64,000 nucleotides of DNA from an uncultured Elusimicrobia bacterium (GCA_903917735.1 CAIXBR010000092.1:1-64000); one strand, 5' to 3'. Positions 25,595 to 33,080 are shown, counted from the stretch's first letter. The notes: a model not told the origin generated them from the sequence alone. Translations and numbers: made by a program.

Positions 25595-26434
25595 ATGAGG
25601 ATATGTTTAGGTTTGGTTGTTTTGTTCTCTCTCTCGTCGGTTTCGGGGTATTGCGCTGAAAAAGAACAAAAAACTTTTTCCTCCGCTGGTTTGAACCGGC
25701 TTTATGTGACGACTGAAACCGGGGCGATAACCGTGGACGGGACCTCCCGAAATACCGTACTGGTAGAGATCTCCGGTAATGAACAGGATAAATGCATTCT
25801 GACTATGAATGTTGCGGCCGGCCGTCTTGTTCTAACTGCGGAGGGCCGCTCTTATACGCCCCCAAAGGGCTGGAAAAATATCTTTGGTCTCTTCAGGGGA
25901 GGAGAACGGCGTGTGGATTGCCCCGCAAGCTTCAATGTCTCTGCGCCTTCTTTTCTTGAACTTGAGGCGAAGGCTGGGACTGGTGATGTAAATGTGGCGG
26001 CAATGAGCGCCCATTCGTCTATCGAGGCCGGTACCGGCGATATTCTGCTCCGGGGGATTTCCGGCAGCCTTGCTGTGCAAAATGGGACAGGCGCTCTGAC
26101 AGGATCGGCCTGTCCAAAGAATATGGTCATTAAAGGCGGCACCGGTAAAATACAAATTACAGGGCTTTGCGGTCCGGCTATTGTGCAGTCAGGGGGCGGC
26201 GGCGTAAATTTGGAATGGGATAGGGTTCCCAGTGAAGGCGATGTGCGTATTCAGACAGGTACTGGTTCGGTTCGCCTTGTTTTCCCTGATGCTGCGAAAC
26301 TTAGCACGTCTTTATCAAGCGGTTTGGGGAGGATAACCAACGAGTTCGAAAACAGTAACGGTTTCCCGGTCTCCGTACAATCCGGTACAGGAAGCGTTTC
26401 AGTAATAAAATCCAAGGGGAATAAGACTTTATAA
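25595..26434 (+). CDS. Exported DUF4097-type beta-helix-like protein
   Basis: CGGAGGAAAA precedes the ATG. A signal peptide (residues 1-20, ending SGYCAE) precedes about 250 residues of short Gly/Thr-rich strands: ETGAITVDGTS, KAGTGDVNVAAMS, EAGTGDILLRGIS, QNGTGALTG, KGGTGKIQITGL, QTGTGSVRLVF and QSGTGSVSVI. The regular xGTGxhxh repeat is that of DUF4097/DUF2807 (adhesin-like) proteins, which form surface-exposed beta solenoids. It closes the peptide operon; it may bind the product or be a cell-surface sensor or immunity factor. Function is not known. Confidence 0.78.
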   Translation: MRICLGLVVLFSLSSVSGYCAEKEQKTFSSAGLNRLYVTTETGAITVDGTSRNTVLVEISGNEQDKCILTMNVAAGRLVLTAEGRSYTPPKGWKNIFGLFRGGERRVDCPASFNVSAPSFLELEAKAGTGDVNVAAMSAHSSIEAGTGDILLRGISGSLAVQNGTGALTGSACPKNMVIKGGTGKIQITGLCGPAIVQSGGGGVNLEWDRVPSEGDVRIQTGTGSVRLVFPDAAKLSTSLSSGLGRITNEFENSNGFPVSVQSGTGSVSVIKSKGNKTL

Positions 26435-26468
26435 TAAAGAATGCCTTATGTCGGCGTGGCCTTTATGC

Positions 26469-26800
26469 ATGGAAGTTGTGGGCGACAATTGGAATGTGGT
26501 CTCTCACGATAAACCCCGCGGGATTTTAATAAAGGACGGGAGAATCATTTTCAAAGAGAGTTTAAGCATGGGCAATTCTAAATATAACAAAGGCACACAA
26601 TCGGCGGAATTGCTGGGGCAATCTTAACACTTATCTTGTTCTGGAGCAGAGGCGATGCGCCCCGCAAATTCCTGCCAATGCTGTTGCTGGTGCTTATTTG
26701 CCTCATCCCATGGACCAGCGCTTCTCTTGGTAATTATGTGTATAAGAAGTGCGTTTCAAACCCGAATGGCATAAAGGATGAGGCTAATCCCAAAAAGTAG
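26469..26800 (+). pseudogene. Frameshifted duplicate of the small two-helix membrane protein
   Basis: From ATG 26568 the DNA is close to 90 per cent identical to 32847-33080, but one base is lost near 26596 (GGCACACAATCGG against GGCGCAGCCATCGG), so the frame closes after SAELLGQS. The remaining coding sequence to TAG 26798 is otherwise intact (KFLPMLLLVLICLIPW). An in-frame extension upstream from ATG 26469 (MEVVGDNWNVVSHDKPRG) has no counterpart at the intact copy and may be an older fusion partner. Confidence 0.8.
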
Positions 26801-26848
26801 GTCTGTTGTGTCGCAGTTCTTACGCTCAATCCTTTATCCGCGAGAAGG

Positions 26849-26876
26849 GGCCTAATCGTTCATTGGTCCAAAGGCC
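26849..26876 (+). repeat. Conserved 28-nt intergenic element, copy 2
   Basis: GGCCTAAT-CGTT-CAT-T-GGTCCAAAGGCC; matches 5199-5226 at 23 of 28 positions. It is the only recognisable structure in the 26801-26942 gap. Confidence 0.6.
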
Positions 26877-26942
26877 CTTCCTTGGAACGGAATTCTTTGC
26901 AAGACTATCAGTGTAAGTTTCCTTGTAATTTGGGGGATTGAG

Positions 26943-27173
26943 TTATTTCTTTTTTCCCAACTCGGCCAGGTGTTTCAAGATGTCCAGCGCGGCCTCTTTC
27001 ATAAACACGAGCATTTCCTGCTGTTTCTGCTCGGTGTAGCCCGGAACAAGCTCCGTAGCGCCTTTAGGCTTGTGCATCTTGAACGGATTAAAGATTCTTT
27101 CGCCGTGTCTCAGCAAATTCTTCCGGCCATTAATATATAATTTGGAAATGATTTTCAAAGACGCCGGAGACAT
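26943..27173 (-). CDS. Short helical protein, paralogue of the ORF beside the sigma-54 regulator
   Basis: The C-terminal 45 residues (KGATELVPGYTEQKQQEMLV, then FMKEAALDILKHLAEL) match the product of 38840-39034 almost residue for residue. The ATG at 27173 is only three bases from the divergent methyltransferase start, and a TATAAT for that gene lies inside this ORF at 27136-27141. Translation is therefore more likely from Met 27077, or the gene is a relic of a lost regulator operon. Predicted as two amphipathic helices; function unknown. Confidence 0.5.
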   Translation of the reverse strand: MSPASLKIISKLYINGRKNLLRHGERIFNPFKMHKPKGATELVPGYTEQKQQEMLVFMKEAALDILKHLAELGKKK

Positions 27174-27176
27174 AAA

Positions 27177-27926
27177 ATGACCGAAGCAAAAAATATTCCC
27201 CTTTCGATGCCCAATCCAGACGAAAACGGCTTATTCCGCACACTCAACAGCATGGGGACCATGACGCCCTGCCCCGACATCTTCTCCAGCGCTTTCATCG
27301 AGTTCGCACCAAACGCTCCTGGCCGCTGCCTGGATATCGGCGCCGCCTACGGCGTATCGACTATTCCTGCTCTCGCGAAAGGGGCTTATGTCGTAGCTAA
27401 CGACATAGACGAAAGGCACCTCCGGATACTTGTTTCGCGGGTCCCTGCGGAAGACCGCGCCCGCCTTGAGCTAGTGCCAGGAAACTTCCCCGATGAAATG
27501 GTTTTCCAGCCCGGCAGTTTTGGCGCGGTTCTTGTTTGCCGTGTTATGCATTTCTTTGACGGCCCACGGATAAATCGAGCTGCGGCCAAGGTTCTGGAAT
27601 GGCTGGCCCCCGGTGGTAAAGTGTTCGTAGTAGCAGAGACGCCTTTTATCGGCACAGCCCGCGCCTTCTTCCCCACCTATGAAGCCAGACTTAAGGCAGG
27701 GAATCTGTGGCCAGGCGTGGTTGAGAACGTCTCCGCTCACGACCCGAATCGCGCGGGTTCGCTCCCAAGCCTTTTTCATCTGCTTGACGACCGCGTATTA
27801 AGCCGAGTCTTCACTTCCGCCGGTTTCACCATAGAGCGCCTGACGTATTTCGCGCGTCCGGATTACCCTGCCGACATCCGCTTGGATGGAAAGGAAAGTA
27901 TCGGAATGATAGCAATAAAAAAATGA
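27177..27926 (+). CDS. Class I SAM-dependent methyltransferase
   Basis: GGAG lies eight bases before the ATG. The 249-residue protein shows motif I CLDIGAAYGVSTIPAL (about residues 50-65), an acidic motif II at VVANDIDERHL, and a post-motif region VLEWLAPGGKVFVVAETPF, the usual order for the Rossmann-fold methyltransferases. The substrate cannot be read. Its stop overlaps the start of the kinase gene (ATGA at 27923-27926), so methyltransferase and kinase are cotranscribed. A small-molecule or quinone methylase fits as well as a peptide-tailoring enzyme. Confidence 0.78.
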   Translation: MTEAKNIPLSMPNPDENGLFRTLNSMGTMTPCPDIFSSAFIEFAPNAPGRCLDIGAAYGVSTIPALAKGAYVVANDIDERHLRILVSRVPAEDRARLELVPGNFPDEMVFQPGSFGAVLVCRVMHFFDGPRINRAAAKVLEWLAPGGKVFVVAETPFIGTARAFFPTYEARLKAGNLWPGVVENVSAHDPNRAGSLPSLFHLLDDRVLSRVFTSAGFTIERLTYFARPDYPADIRLDGKESIGMIAIKK

Positions 27927-30034
27927 AGCCCTTCCGTGCAGTACGCTCACTTGGCTGGGCGCTGTTAATCTCGGTCACGACAGCAGTGTCCTTACACGCC
28001 TCGATAACACAATCCCCGTTGTTGACGCTTGAGGGCGGAAAACACGTATACACAGTGCGGAACATCCAGGTGATACTGGACCCGGCGCACTCCCTATCCA
28101 TCGAGGAGATACTCCGCCTGGAGAGCGCTGGCAAAGCCCCGTGGAACTCCGCCAATAAGCTTAATTTCGGTTATTCAAAGGCCAGGTATTGGCTAAAACT
28201 AGAGATTGAGAACAAGTCCGCCGAAGAGTACAACTGGCTGCTGGAATTCGGCTACCCGCTTATACAAGTCCTTCACGTATACCGCTATTCCGACGCTGCG
28301 AAGCCTGAATATTGGCAGACCGGCAAGCTTGCCCCATTCGACAGCCGCCCTATAGCGCACCGCAACTTCCTCTTCAATTTTACATCCCGGAAAGGTGGCC
28401 GGACCATCTTTTATTTCATGTTGGAAAGCTCCGGCACACTACTTGCGCCGATAACAGTATATTCACAAAAGGAATTCCTGGGCCATAGCGCCGGGGTAGC
28501 GGCCGGGATAGGGATATATTGCGGCGTCATCTTGGCAATGGTCTTATTCAATTTCTTCTTGCTGGTCACCACGCGCGACAGGAACTACCTCTATTATATA
28601 GGGTACGCGCTATCATTCTGCCTGCTGATGAATACACTCAATGGGATGACCTACCAGCATCTCTGGCCGGAATTACCGAAATGGAACAACATCAGCGTTC
28701 CTGTGCTGGCAGGGATTTCTTATCTATTCCTCGCGCTCTTCACTCGCTCGATACTTGACACGCGCAGATACGCCCCACGCATGAACGCCGGGCTATACGC
28801 TATAACCGCCGGAGCCGTGTTCTTGGTATTAGGGGGCATATTTCATTATGGGTTGCTGGTAAGTAAATTCACTAGCTTCTTTATTTCAGCCGCGCCGCTC
28901 ATCGTGCTCCCGATTTCACTCTGGTGCCTGCGCAAAGGCTCGCCGACCGCCGGCTACTATTCCCTCGCCTTAGGCTTCTTTCTCTTAGGGGCCGCGGTGC
29001 GCGCGGCCAGGGACTTAGCCTGGATACCGCAGAACCTGTTCGCGGACTACGGACCTTATTATGGGTCGGCAGCAGAAATGTTGCTGCTCTCTCTGGCCCT
29101 GGCCGTCCGAATCAGGCTGCTTAAGGAAGATAAACTTAAAGCTGAACTGCACACTCTTAAATCCGAACGCAGTCTGGCTGCCAGCCGGAATGAACTTGAA
29201 AGGCAAACGGCCATCGCCTCGATGGCCGCCCAGGTCGCCCATGACATCCGCTCCCCGCTCGTCGCCCTGGACGCCGCGCTCAAACACACGGAACAGTTCC
29301 CCGAGAAACAGCGGACTATTGTGCGCCACGCCGTCAACCGCATACGCGATATCGCCAACAACCTTCTTGAAAAGAACCGACAACAGTCGGGCACCGCGTC
29401 CACCACTGTAGCCGGCGAGCCCCCGGCCGTTCACCTGCTCTCAAGCCTGCTGGATCCGGTTATCACGGAGAAACGCCTTTCTTTCGAATCAAAGCCCGGG
29501 ATCAACATTGATTTTAAACTGACACAGGAATCCTACGGTCTGTTCGCCAGGCTCCAGCCGGTTGAATTCAGGCGCATGATCTCTAATCTGGTCAACAATG
29601 CTGTTGAAGTGCTGGGCGATAAGGGTGCGGTCAATGTGGGTTTAACTCATGAAAACGGAAATATCATTTTAACCGTAGCCGACAACGGCAAAGGCATCCC
29701 GCCTGAAATATTGCTCAAACTTGGTCAAAGGGGAGAAACGCACGGCAAAACTGGCGGTTCGGGGCTGGGTTTGTATCATGCCAGGACCACGGCGGAAAGC
29801 TGGGACGGAAGTCTGGTTATCACCTCGGAATTAGGCAAGGGTACTACTGTTACAATACAACTTCCCAAGGCCGAAGCCCCGACGGAATTTATGCCGTTGT
29901 TGGAACTTGCCCCCGGCAGGCCGGTTGTGGTGCCGGTCCCTGCCACCGCTACAGGTGCTCGCGCCGCCTCCGTCGCCTTCAGAAATCGCACGGGGTCGGC
30001 CACCACCTGCGCCCACACAGACCGACGCCCATAA
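27923..30034 (+). CDS. 7TMR-DISM histidine kinase, C-terminus replaced by mobile-element DNA
   Basis: Signal peptide, an extracytoplasmic 7TMR-DISMED2 domain (about residues 30-170, with YSKARYWLKLEIEN), seven membrane helices of the 7TMR-DISM type (about 185-400), a short coil, then DHp with VAHDIRSPLVALDAA (near 440), N box NLVNNAVEVL, G1 DNGKGIPPEI and G2 SGLGLYHART. The DNA from about 29220 to 29932 closely matches the kinase at 36148. After PGRPVVV the similarity ends abruptly near 29933; the last 35 residues are translated antisense to a ParB-like gene. The kinase core is intact, but the receiver domains of its paralogue are missing. It may signal by transfer to a separate regulator. 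Confidence 0.85.
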   Translation: MKPFRAVRSLGWALLISVTTAVSLHASITQSPLLTLEGGKHVYTVRNIQVILDPAHSLSIEEILRLESAGKAPWNSANKLNFGYSKARYWLKLEIENKSAEEYNWLLEFGYPLIQVLHVYRYSDAAKPEYWQTGKLAPFDSRPIAHRNFLFNFTSRKGGRTIFYFMLESSGTLLAPITVYSQKEFLGHSAGVAAGIGIYCGVILAMVLFNFFLLVTTRDRNYLYYIGYALSFCLLMNTLNGMTYQHLWPELPKWNNISVPVLAGISYLFLALFTRSILDTRRYAPRMNAGLYAITAGAVFLVLGGIFHYGLLVSKFTSFFISAAPLIVLPISLWCLRKGSPTAGYYSLALGFFLLGAAVRAARDLAWIPQNLFADYGPYYGSAAEMLLLSLALAVRIRLLKEDKLKAELHTLKSERSLAASRNELERQTAIASMAAQVAHDIRSPLVALDAALKHTEQFPEKQRTIVRHAVNRIRDIANNLLEKNRQQSGTASTTVAGEPPAVHLLSSLLDPVITEKRLSFESKPGINIDFKLTQESYGLFARLQPVEFRRMISNLVNNAVEVLGDKGAVNVGLTHENGNIILTVADNGKGIPPEILLKLGQRGETHGKTGGSGLGLYHARTTAESWDGSLVITSELGKGTTVTIQLPKAEAPTEFMPLLELAPGRPVVVPVPATATGARAASVAFRNRTGSATTCAHTDRRP

Positions 30035-30315
30035 ATATACTGCCGATATAATAACCCCGTTTCACGACTGCTTAAACCAAGCCCCGCTACCTTCCCGGCC
30101 AGCGCCTCGCAATCGCCTGCGTTGGCGCGCGCCAACGGTAGCAAATACCGCGCCGCCGCATACCCGCCACCAGTTGCTCCCGCTACGATTATCGGCTCCT
30201 GCTGGCCGTGCTCTTGCAACGACGCCAATAGCCGACGCTCAACCGCACGGCTTCGGATTCTAAGCCGTGCGTAATCAAGCTTCAACTCCTCCAGGTTAAG
30301 AACTATCGCCGCCAT
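29937..30315 (-). pseudogene. Truncated ParB N-terminal-domain protein
   Basis: MAAIVLNLEELKLDYARLRI and SLQEHGQQEPIIVAG match the start of ParB/Spo0J-type domains, which hydrolyse CTP or act as nucleases in partition and mobile-element proteins. Recognisable sequence runs to YGRRSVWAQVVADPVRFLKA; after that the frame is antisense kinase sequence. The start overlaps the end of the zinc-ribbon gene by 20 bases. Truncated, probably inactive. Confidence 0.65.
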
Positions 30316-30814
30316 TACTAAGTTTTACCATCTCCCGGCCGGATTTGTCAGGATAGCACTGGTTTGCAAACATTTCTCGGCCTATCAGGTAATCGCATAC
30401 GCCGTCGAGCTGGGCAGCCAATGAGTACTGGTTTGCAAACATTTCGCCAGATAGACCCTGTTCAGGGCACTTGAGCCCCTCAAGGTACGCTATTGGGTTC
30501 TTCTGTGGCGCCGCATATTTTGCCTGCGCCGCTCGCAGTCGCCGCATCCGCTCACGGGTCTGTTCGCGGTTGCGCGCCGTGTATTCAGGGTTGTTTTTAC
30601 GGGTGGTGCTCCAGTAACCGCACGCTTTTGCCCAGGCCCGCTTCTTTTTGTGGCGCTCAGATAGACCGTCGGGATTGTTTTTCCACCAGACGCGCGCCAT
30701 TTCCTGCTTCTTGCTCTGCCGGCATTCCCGCCGGCCGCAGAGGATCTGCCTGGAGGCATTGCGCGAATATGGTTGGAAATATCGGCCGCAGATTGCACAG
30801 CGTTTTGCTTTCAT
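30296..30814 (-). CDS. Zinc-ribbon protein of a mobile element
   Basis: Cys6, Cys9, Cys26 and Cys31 (CAICGRYF ... ILCGRRECR) form a probable zinc ribbon, followed by a very basic stretch (KKRAWAKACGYW, RNREQTRERMRRLRAAQAKY) suited to nucleic-acid binding. Such proteins accompany ParB-like genes in IS-type elements of several phyla. The last 50 residues contain an internal duplication (EMFANQ twice), encoded by a 19-bp direct repeat, suggesting an altered C-terminus. Its role in transposition is not established. Confidence 0.6.
   Translation of the reverse strand: MKAKRCAICGRYFQPYSRNASRQILCGRRECRQSKKQEMARVWWKNNPDGLSERHKKKRAWAKACGYWSTTRKNNPEYTARNREQTRERMRRLRAAQAKYAAPQKNPIAYLEGLKCPEQGLSGEMFANQYSLAAQLDGVCDYLIGREMFANQCYPDKSGREMVKLSNGGDSS
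30358..30445. repeat. 19-bp perfect direct repeat, two copies
   Basis: ACTGGTTTGCAAACATTTC occurs at 30358-30376 and 30427-30445, 69 bp apart, inside the 3' part of the zinc-ribbon gene. Each copy holds the palindrome GTTTGCAAAC. It could be an element end or a binding site. Confidence 0.7.
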
Positions 30815-30838
30815 GGAAATGCCTCCAGTTATAAGGTA

Positions 30839-31100
30839 GCATCCGCCAAGAGAAACACAAAGGCCGTTACGGCGGTTTAGGGCCGCCTAAAGCCATTACT
30901 GATGAAGTCTGCGTTGGGTTTGTAAGGGTTAACGATTTGGCTGATCAATTCTGATTAGCAGAGGGTGGTCAAATCTGGCTAGCGCTCAAGAACCTGTCCG
31001 ATTTTTTGACGGTCAGCCGGCTGCTCTCATAGGGCGGGATGAATCCACGAGACCCCAAAAGCGGACAAATTACAAGGGGGCTATGTCAGGAGGTCTGGAT
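30839..31100. other. Intergenic region between mobile remnant and sigma-54 promoter
   Basis: No gene seen. A GGCGG/CCGCC-containing inverted repeat at about 30868-30895 (GGCGGTTTAGGGCCGCC) may be an old element end. The rest is unstructured, leading into the activator sites at 31101. Confidence 0.45.
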
Positions 31101-31134
31101 TCTCAAAAAGAAAATCTAGCCTCTCGGAATGAGA
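31101..31134 (+). promoter_or_regulatory. Upstream activator sites, second sigma-54 operon
   Basis: TCTCAAAAAGA (31101-31111) and TCTCGGAATGAGA (31122-31134), 21 bp apart. The first is identical to the site at 21680-21690; the second is a near match to 21701-21713. The pair ends about 89 bp before the promoter, against 91 bp in the first operon. Confidence 0.8.
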
Positions 31135-31222
31135 TGCATTTTCTCTATTCTTAAATTCCCAAGAAATCTGCAAGTTTATGGTTCTCCAATGAAAGACCAA
31201 AAACAATGCATTTAGCCCCTCA

Positions 31223-31238
31223 TGGCACAAAAATTGCC
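31223..31238 (+). promoter_or_regulatory. Sigma-54 (-24/-12) promoter of the second operon
   Basis: TGGCACAAAAATTGCC fits the sigma-54 consensus fully: GG at 31224-31225, ten bases, GC at 31236-31237. The start would be near 31249, about 60 bp before the ATG at 31308. Confidence 0.92.
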
Positions 31239-31307
31239 CTGTGGTGGGTGTAGGCAAAACCGGCGGGGGAAAGTTCTACCGGTGATTTTAAAAGAACGGA
31301 GAAATAA

Positions 31308-31994
31308 ATGAAAAGATTAATGATAGTGGTGGCGGCGGTAGTAGGACTGGGTATTAGTTTTGCCCATGCCGGGGAAATGAAAATAGACTTCGACGGTAAA
31401 CGTGTTGATTCAAGAAGTTTTATGGAGGCAATTAAGAGTGTTGCTTCCTACCAAAATGATAGTATAGGCAATGTAGAACCAGTCCAAGTGGGGATTGCGA
31501 GACCGGTTCCTTTGCTAACTCTGACTTCAGCGGGGAAAAAACCAAAAAGCAAACAGCAATTGATAAAAAGCATTTTGCACGATTATAATACTCAGATATT
31601 ACATAACGAAGGGGTTGAAAGAAGTTTACAAGACGACGGAGTCATTGTCGCTTTTAAATTGCCCGGCGACATGTTAATCACAAAAAATGGTGAGACCTTA
31701 TCCACTATTAGCGATCCGGCTCTGCAAGAAACGATACGCCTTGCCCTTTTGGAAAATGACAACATTATTATAGCTCCAGTGCGTGGGAGTTGTACTGAAT
31801 GGGTTGCCCAGCAGGTCTGGCAGTATGTTTTAGGAAAGCTCGTCGAGAAAACAGTACAGGTTTGCGCTCACTATGCGGAAGAGGCTATAAACAATCATCC
31901 ACCTGTTGTGCCGGAAAATCACCCATATCCGCAGGCTTCCGGTTATTCCCCGGGGTGCTACACCCATCCCAATGGCCAAGTTGTTTGTGAGTGA
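31308..31994 (+). CDS. Exported protein with DFDG motif, sigma-54 controlled
   Basis: A clear signal peptide (MKRLMIVVAAVVGLGISFAH, cleaved near AHAGE) is followed by MKIDFDGKRVDSRSFMEAIK, the same DFDG opening as two other exported proteins in the window. The 228-residue protein has four Cys late in the chain (CTEW, VCAHY, GCYTH and the terminal VVCE), suggesting disulfides, and a Pro/His-rich tail (NNHPPVVPENHPYPQ). No family recognised. It is the first gene behind a perfect sigma-54 promoter with the operators of the peptide cluster, so it is probably made together with that cluster. AACGGAG precedes the ATG. Confidence 0.72.
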   Translation: MKRLMIVVAAVVGLGISFAHAGEMKIDFDGKRVDSRSFMEAIKSVASYQNDSIGNVEPVQVGIARPVPLLTLTSAGKKPKSKQQLIKSILHDYNTQILHNEGVERSLQDDGVIVAFKLPGDMLITKNGETLSTISDPALQETIRLALLENDNIIIAPVRGSCTEWVAQQVWQYVLGKLVEKTVQVCAHYAEEAINNHPPVVPENHPYPQASGYSPGCYTHPNGQVVCE

Positions 31995-32012
31995 TTATAA
32001 TAATTAGGATGG

Positions 32013-32040
32013 GATACGGCAGGGTTTTCCCTGCCGTATC
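32013..32040 (+). other. Perfect intercistronic stem-loop without T run
   Basis: GATACGGCAGGG pairs with CCCTGCCGTATC around TTTT, a 12-bp perfect stem. GTAAAAAC follows, not a T run, so on this strand it is more likely an mRNA stabiliser or partial attenuator than a terminator. It ends eight bases before the CPBP protease ATG. Confidence 0.7.
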
Positions 32041-32048
32041 GTAAAAAC

Positions 32049-32768
32049 ATGATTGCAGAAAAGAAAACATTAAGCCAGTCAGATTTCGGACAAATTATTT
32101 GGGGGGTAATTGGTGTCTATTTGGCGGCAGTTATCCTGTTTCATTCAGCTCCGCCAGAGATCCTTGAGTTTGTGTATCATGTCGGAGTTTTATTAATACT
32201 GGCGTTTTTTTTAAGAAAACTTGGGATTAAGCGAATTGATTTAGAAAAATACACTTTAATCAATCTCAAGATAGATTTTATTAATGCGGTAAAATATTTT
32301 GCTCTTATAGCTTTAGGCATCGTTGCATTGCTTTCAGTTGCCGCTGGTTTCCTTTTGCTTGCTTCCAATTTAAACCCAGTAGTTGCGAATTTTTATAAGG
32401 GCGTCACAAATACTGCGAGTATTATGTCTCCGACGCAAATATTTCCACAAGCATTCAGTTCTCCTACAAGAACTTTTTTTTATCTGACCACTGTTTGTGC
32501 TATTGCCCCAATTGCGGAAGAGATATTTTATCGAAGATTTTTATTTGTTTTCTTGCGTAAGAAATATTGCAAGGTTACTGCAATAGTTGTTTCCGGCATA
32601 ATTTTCGGGATTGGACATTTTGAGGGGTTTATTGTGGCAACATTAATGGGGATTATTCTTGCATATGTTTACGAAAAGGAAGATAAGTTGACAATCCCTG
32701 TGTTGATCCATATATTCAAAAATGTAACCGCCGTTCTGGCCGGCCTACTGTATGCTTATGTCGCGTAG
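32049..32768 (+). CDS. CPBP family intramembrane glutamic protease
   Basis: The 239-residue protein has about seven membrane helices and the three CPBP (CAAX protease/bacteriocin-processing) motifs: EEIFYRRFLF with the Glu pair near residue 158, FGIGH (FxxxH) near 185 and IHIFKN (HxxxN) near 220. Prokaryotic members often sit in bacteriocin operons for processing or immunity. Here it follows a sigma-54-driven exported protein and precedes a small two-helix membrane protein. No strong ribosome-binding site is visible; a perfect stem-loop lies directly upstream. A processing or self-protection role is inferred. Confidence 0.85.
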   Translation: MIAEKKTLSQSDFGQIIWGVIGVYLAAVILFHSAPPEILEFVYHVGVLLILAFFLRKLGIKRIDLEKYTLINLKIDFINAVKYFALIALGIVALLSVAAGFLLLASNLNPVVANFYKGVTNTASIMSPTQIFPQAFSSPTRTFFYLTTVCAIAPIAEEIFYRRFLFVFLRKKYCKVTAIVVSGIIFGIGHFEGFIVATLMGIILAYVYEKEDKLTIPVLIHIFKNVTAVLAGLLYAYVA

Positions 32769-32846
32769 CATTGTGTAATTAGCAGTCGCCTAAAAGCTTG
32801 GGGAGATTAAACTTTTTAAGTCACTTTGAGGGGAGCTATGTTGAGT

Positions 32847-33080
32847 ATGGACAATTCTAAATACAACAAAGGCGCAGCCATCGGCGGAATTACTGGGGCG
32901 ATCTTAACCCTTATCTTGTTGTGGAGCAGAGGTAATGCGCCCCGCAAATTCCTGCCGATGCTACTACTAGTGCTTATTTGCCTCATCCCATGGGTCAGTG
33001 CTTCTCTTGGCAATTATGCGTATAAGAAGTGTGTTTCAAAACCGAATGACATAAAGGATGAGGCTAATACAAAAAAGTAG
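32847..33080 (+). CDS. Small two-helix membrane protein
   Basis: GAGGGGAG precedes in-frame ATG 32838, TTG 32841 and ATG 32847; the last is chosen because similarity to the duplicate at 26568 begins there (MDNSKYNKG). The 77-residue product has a Gly-rich first helix (AAIGGITGAILTLILLW), a basic loop (SRGNAPRKF) and a second helix (LPMLLLVLICLIPWVSASL), then a charged tail. That form suits an immunity or channel-like peptide, but no family is recognised. A frameshifted copy follows the other sigma-54 cluster, so the gene was linked to both loci. Confidence 0.65.
   Translation: MDNSKYNKGAAIGGITGAILTLILLWSRGNAPRKFLPMLLLVLICLIPWVSASLGNYAYKKCVSKPNDIKDEANTKK

Larger units (their letters stand above)
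29934..30838 (-). mobile_element. Truncated mobile-element remnant (zinc-ribbon plus ParB-like genes)
   Basis: Two minus-strand genes in the usual order of a transposon accessory module (zinc-ribbon protein, then ParB N-terminal-domain protein) end abruptly where the kinase gene begins. A transposase gene would be expected next and is absent. The insertion and later deletion account for loss of the kinase C-terminus. No clear terminal inverted repeats remain. Confidence 0.6.

Noticed and set aside
29776-30315. Full-length 179-residue ParB-like gene
   Set aside because: Only the first 120 or so residues look ParB-like; the rest is the exact antisense of the kinase (GASSNNG, PLPNSEVITRL), so the gene is truncated.
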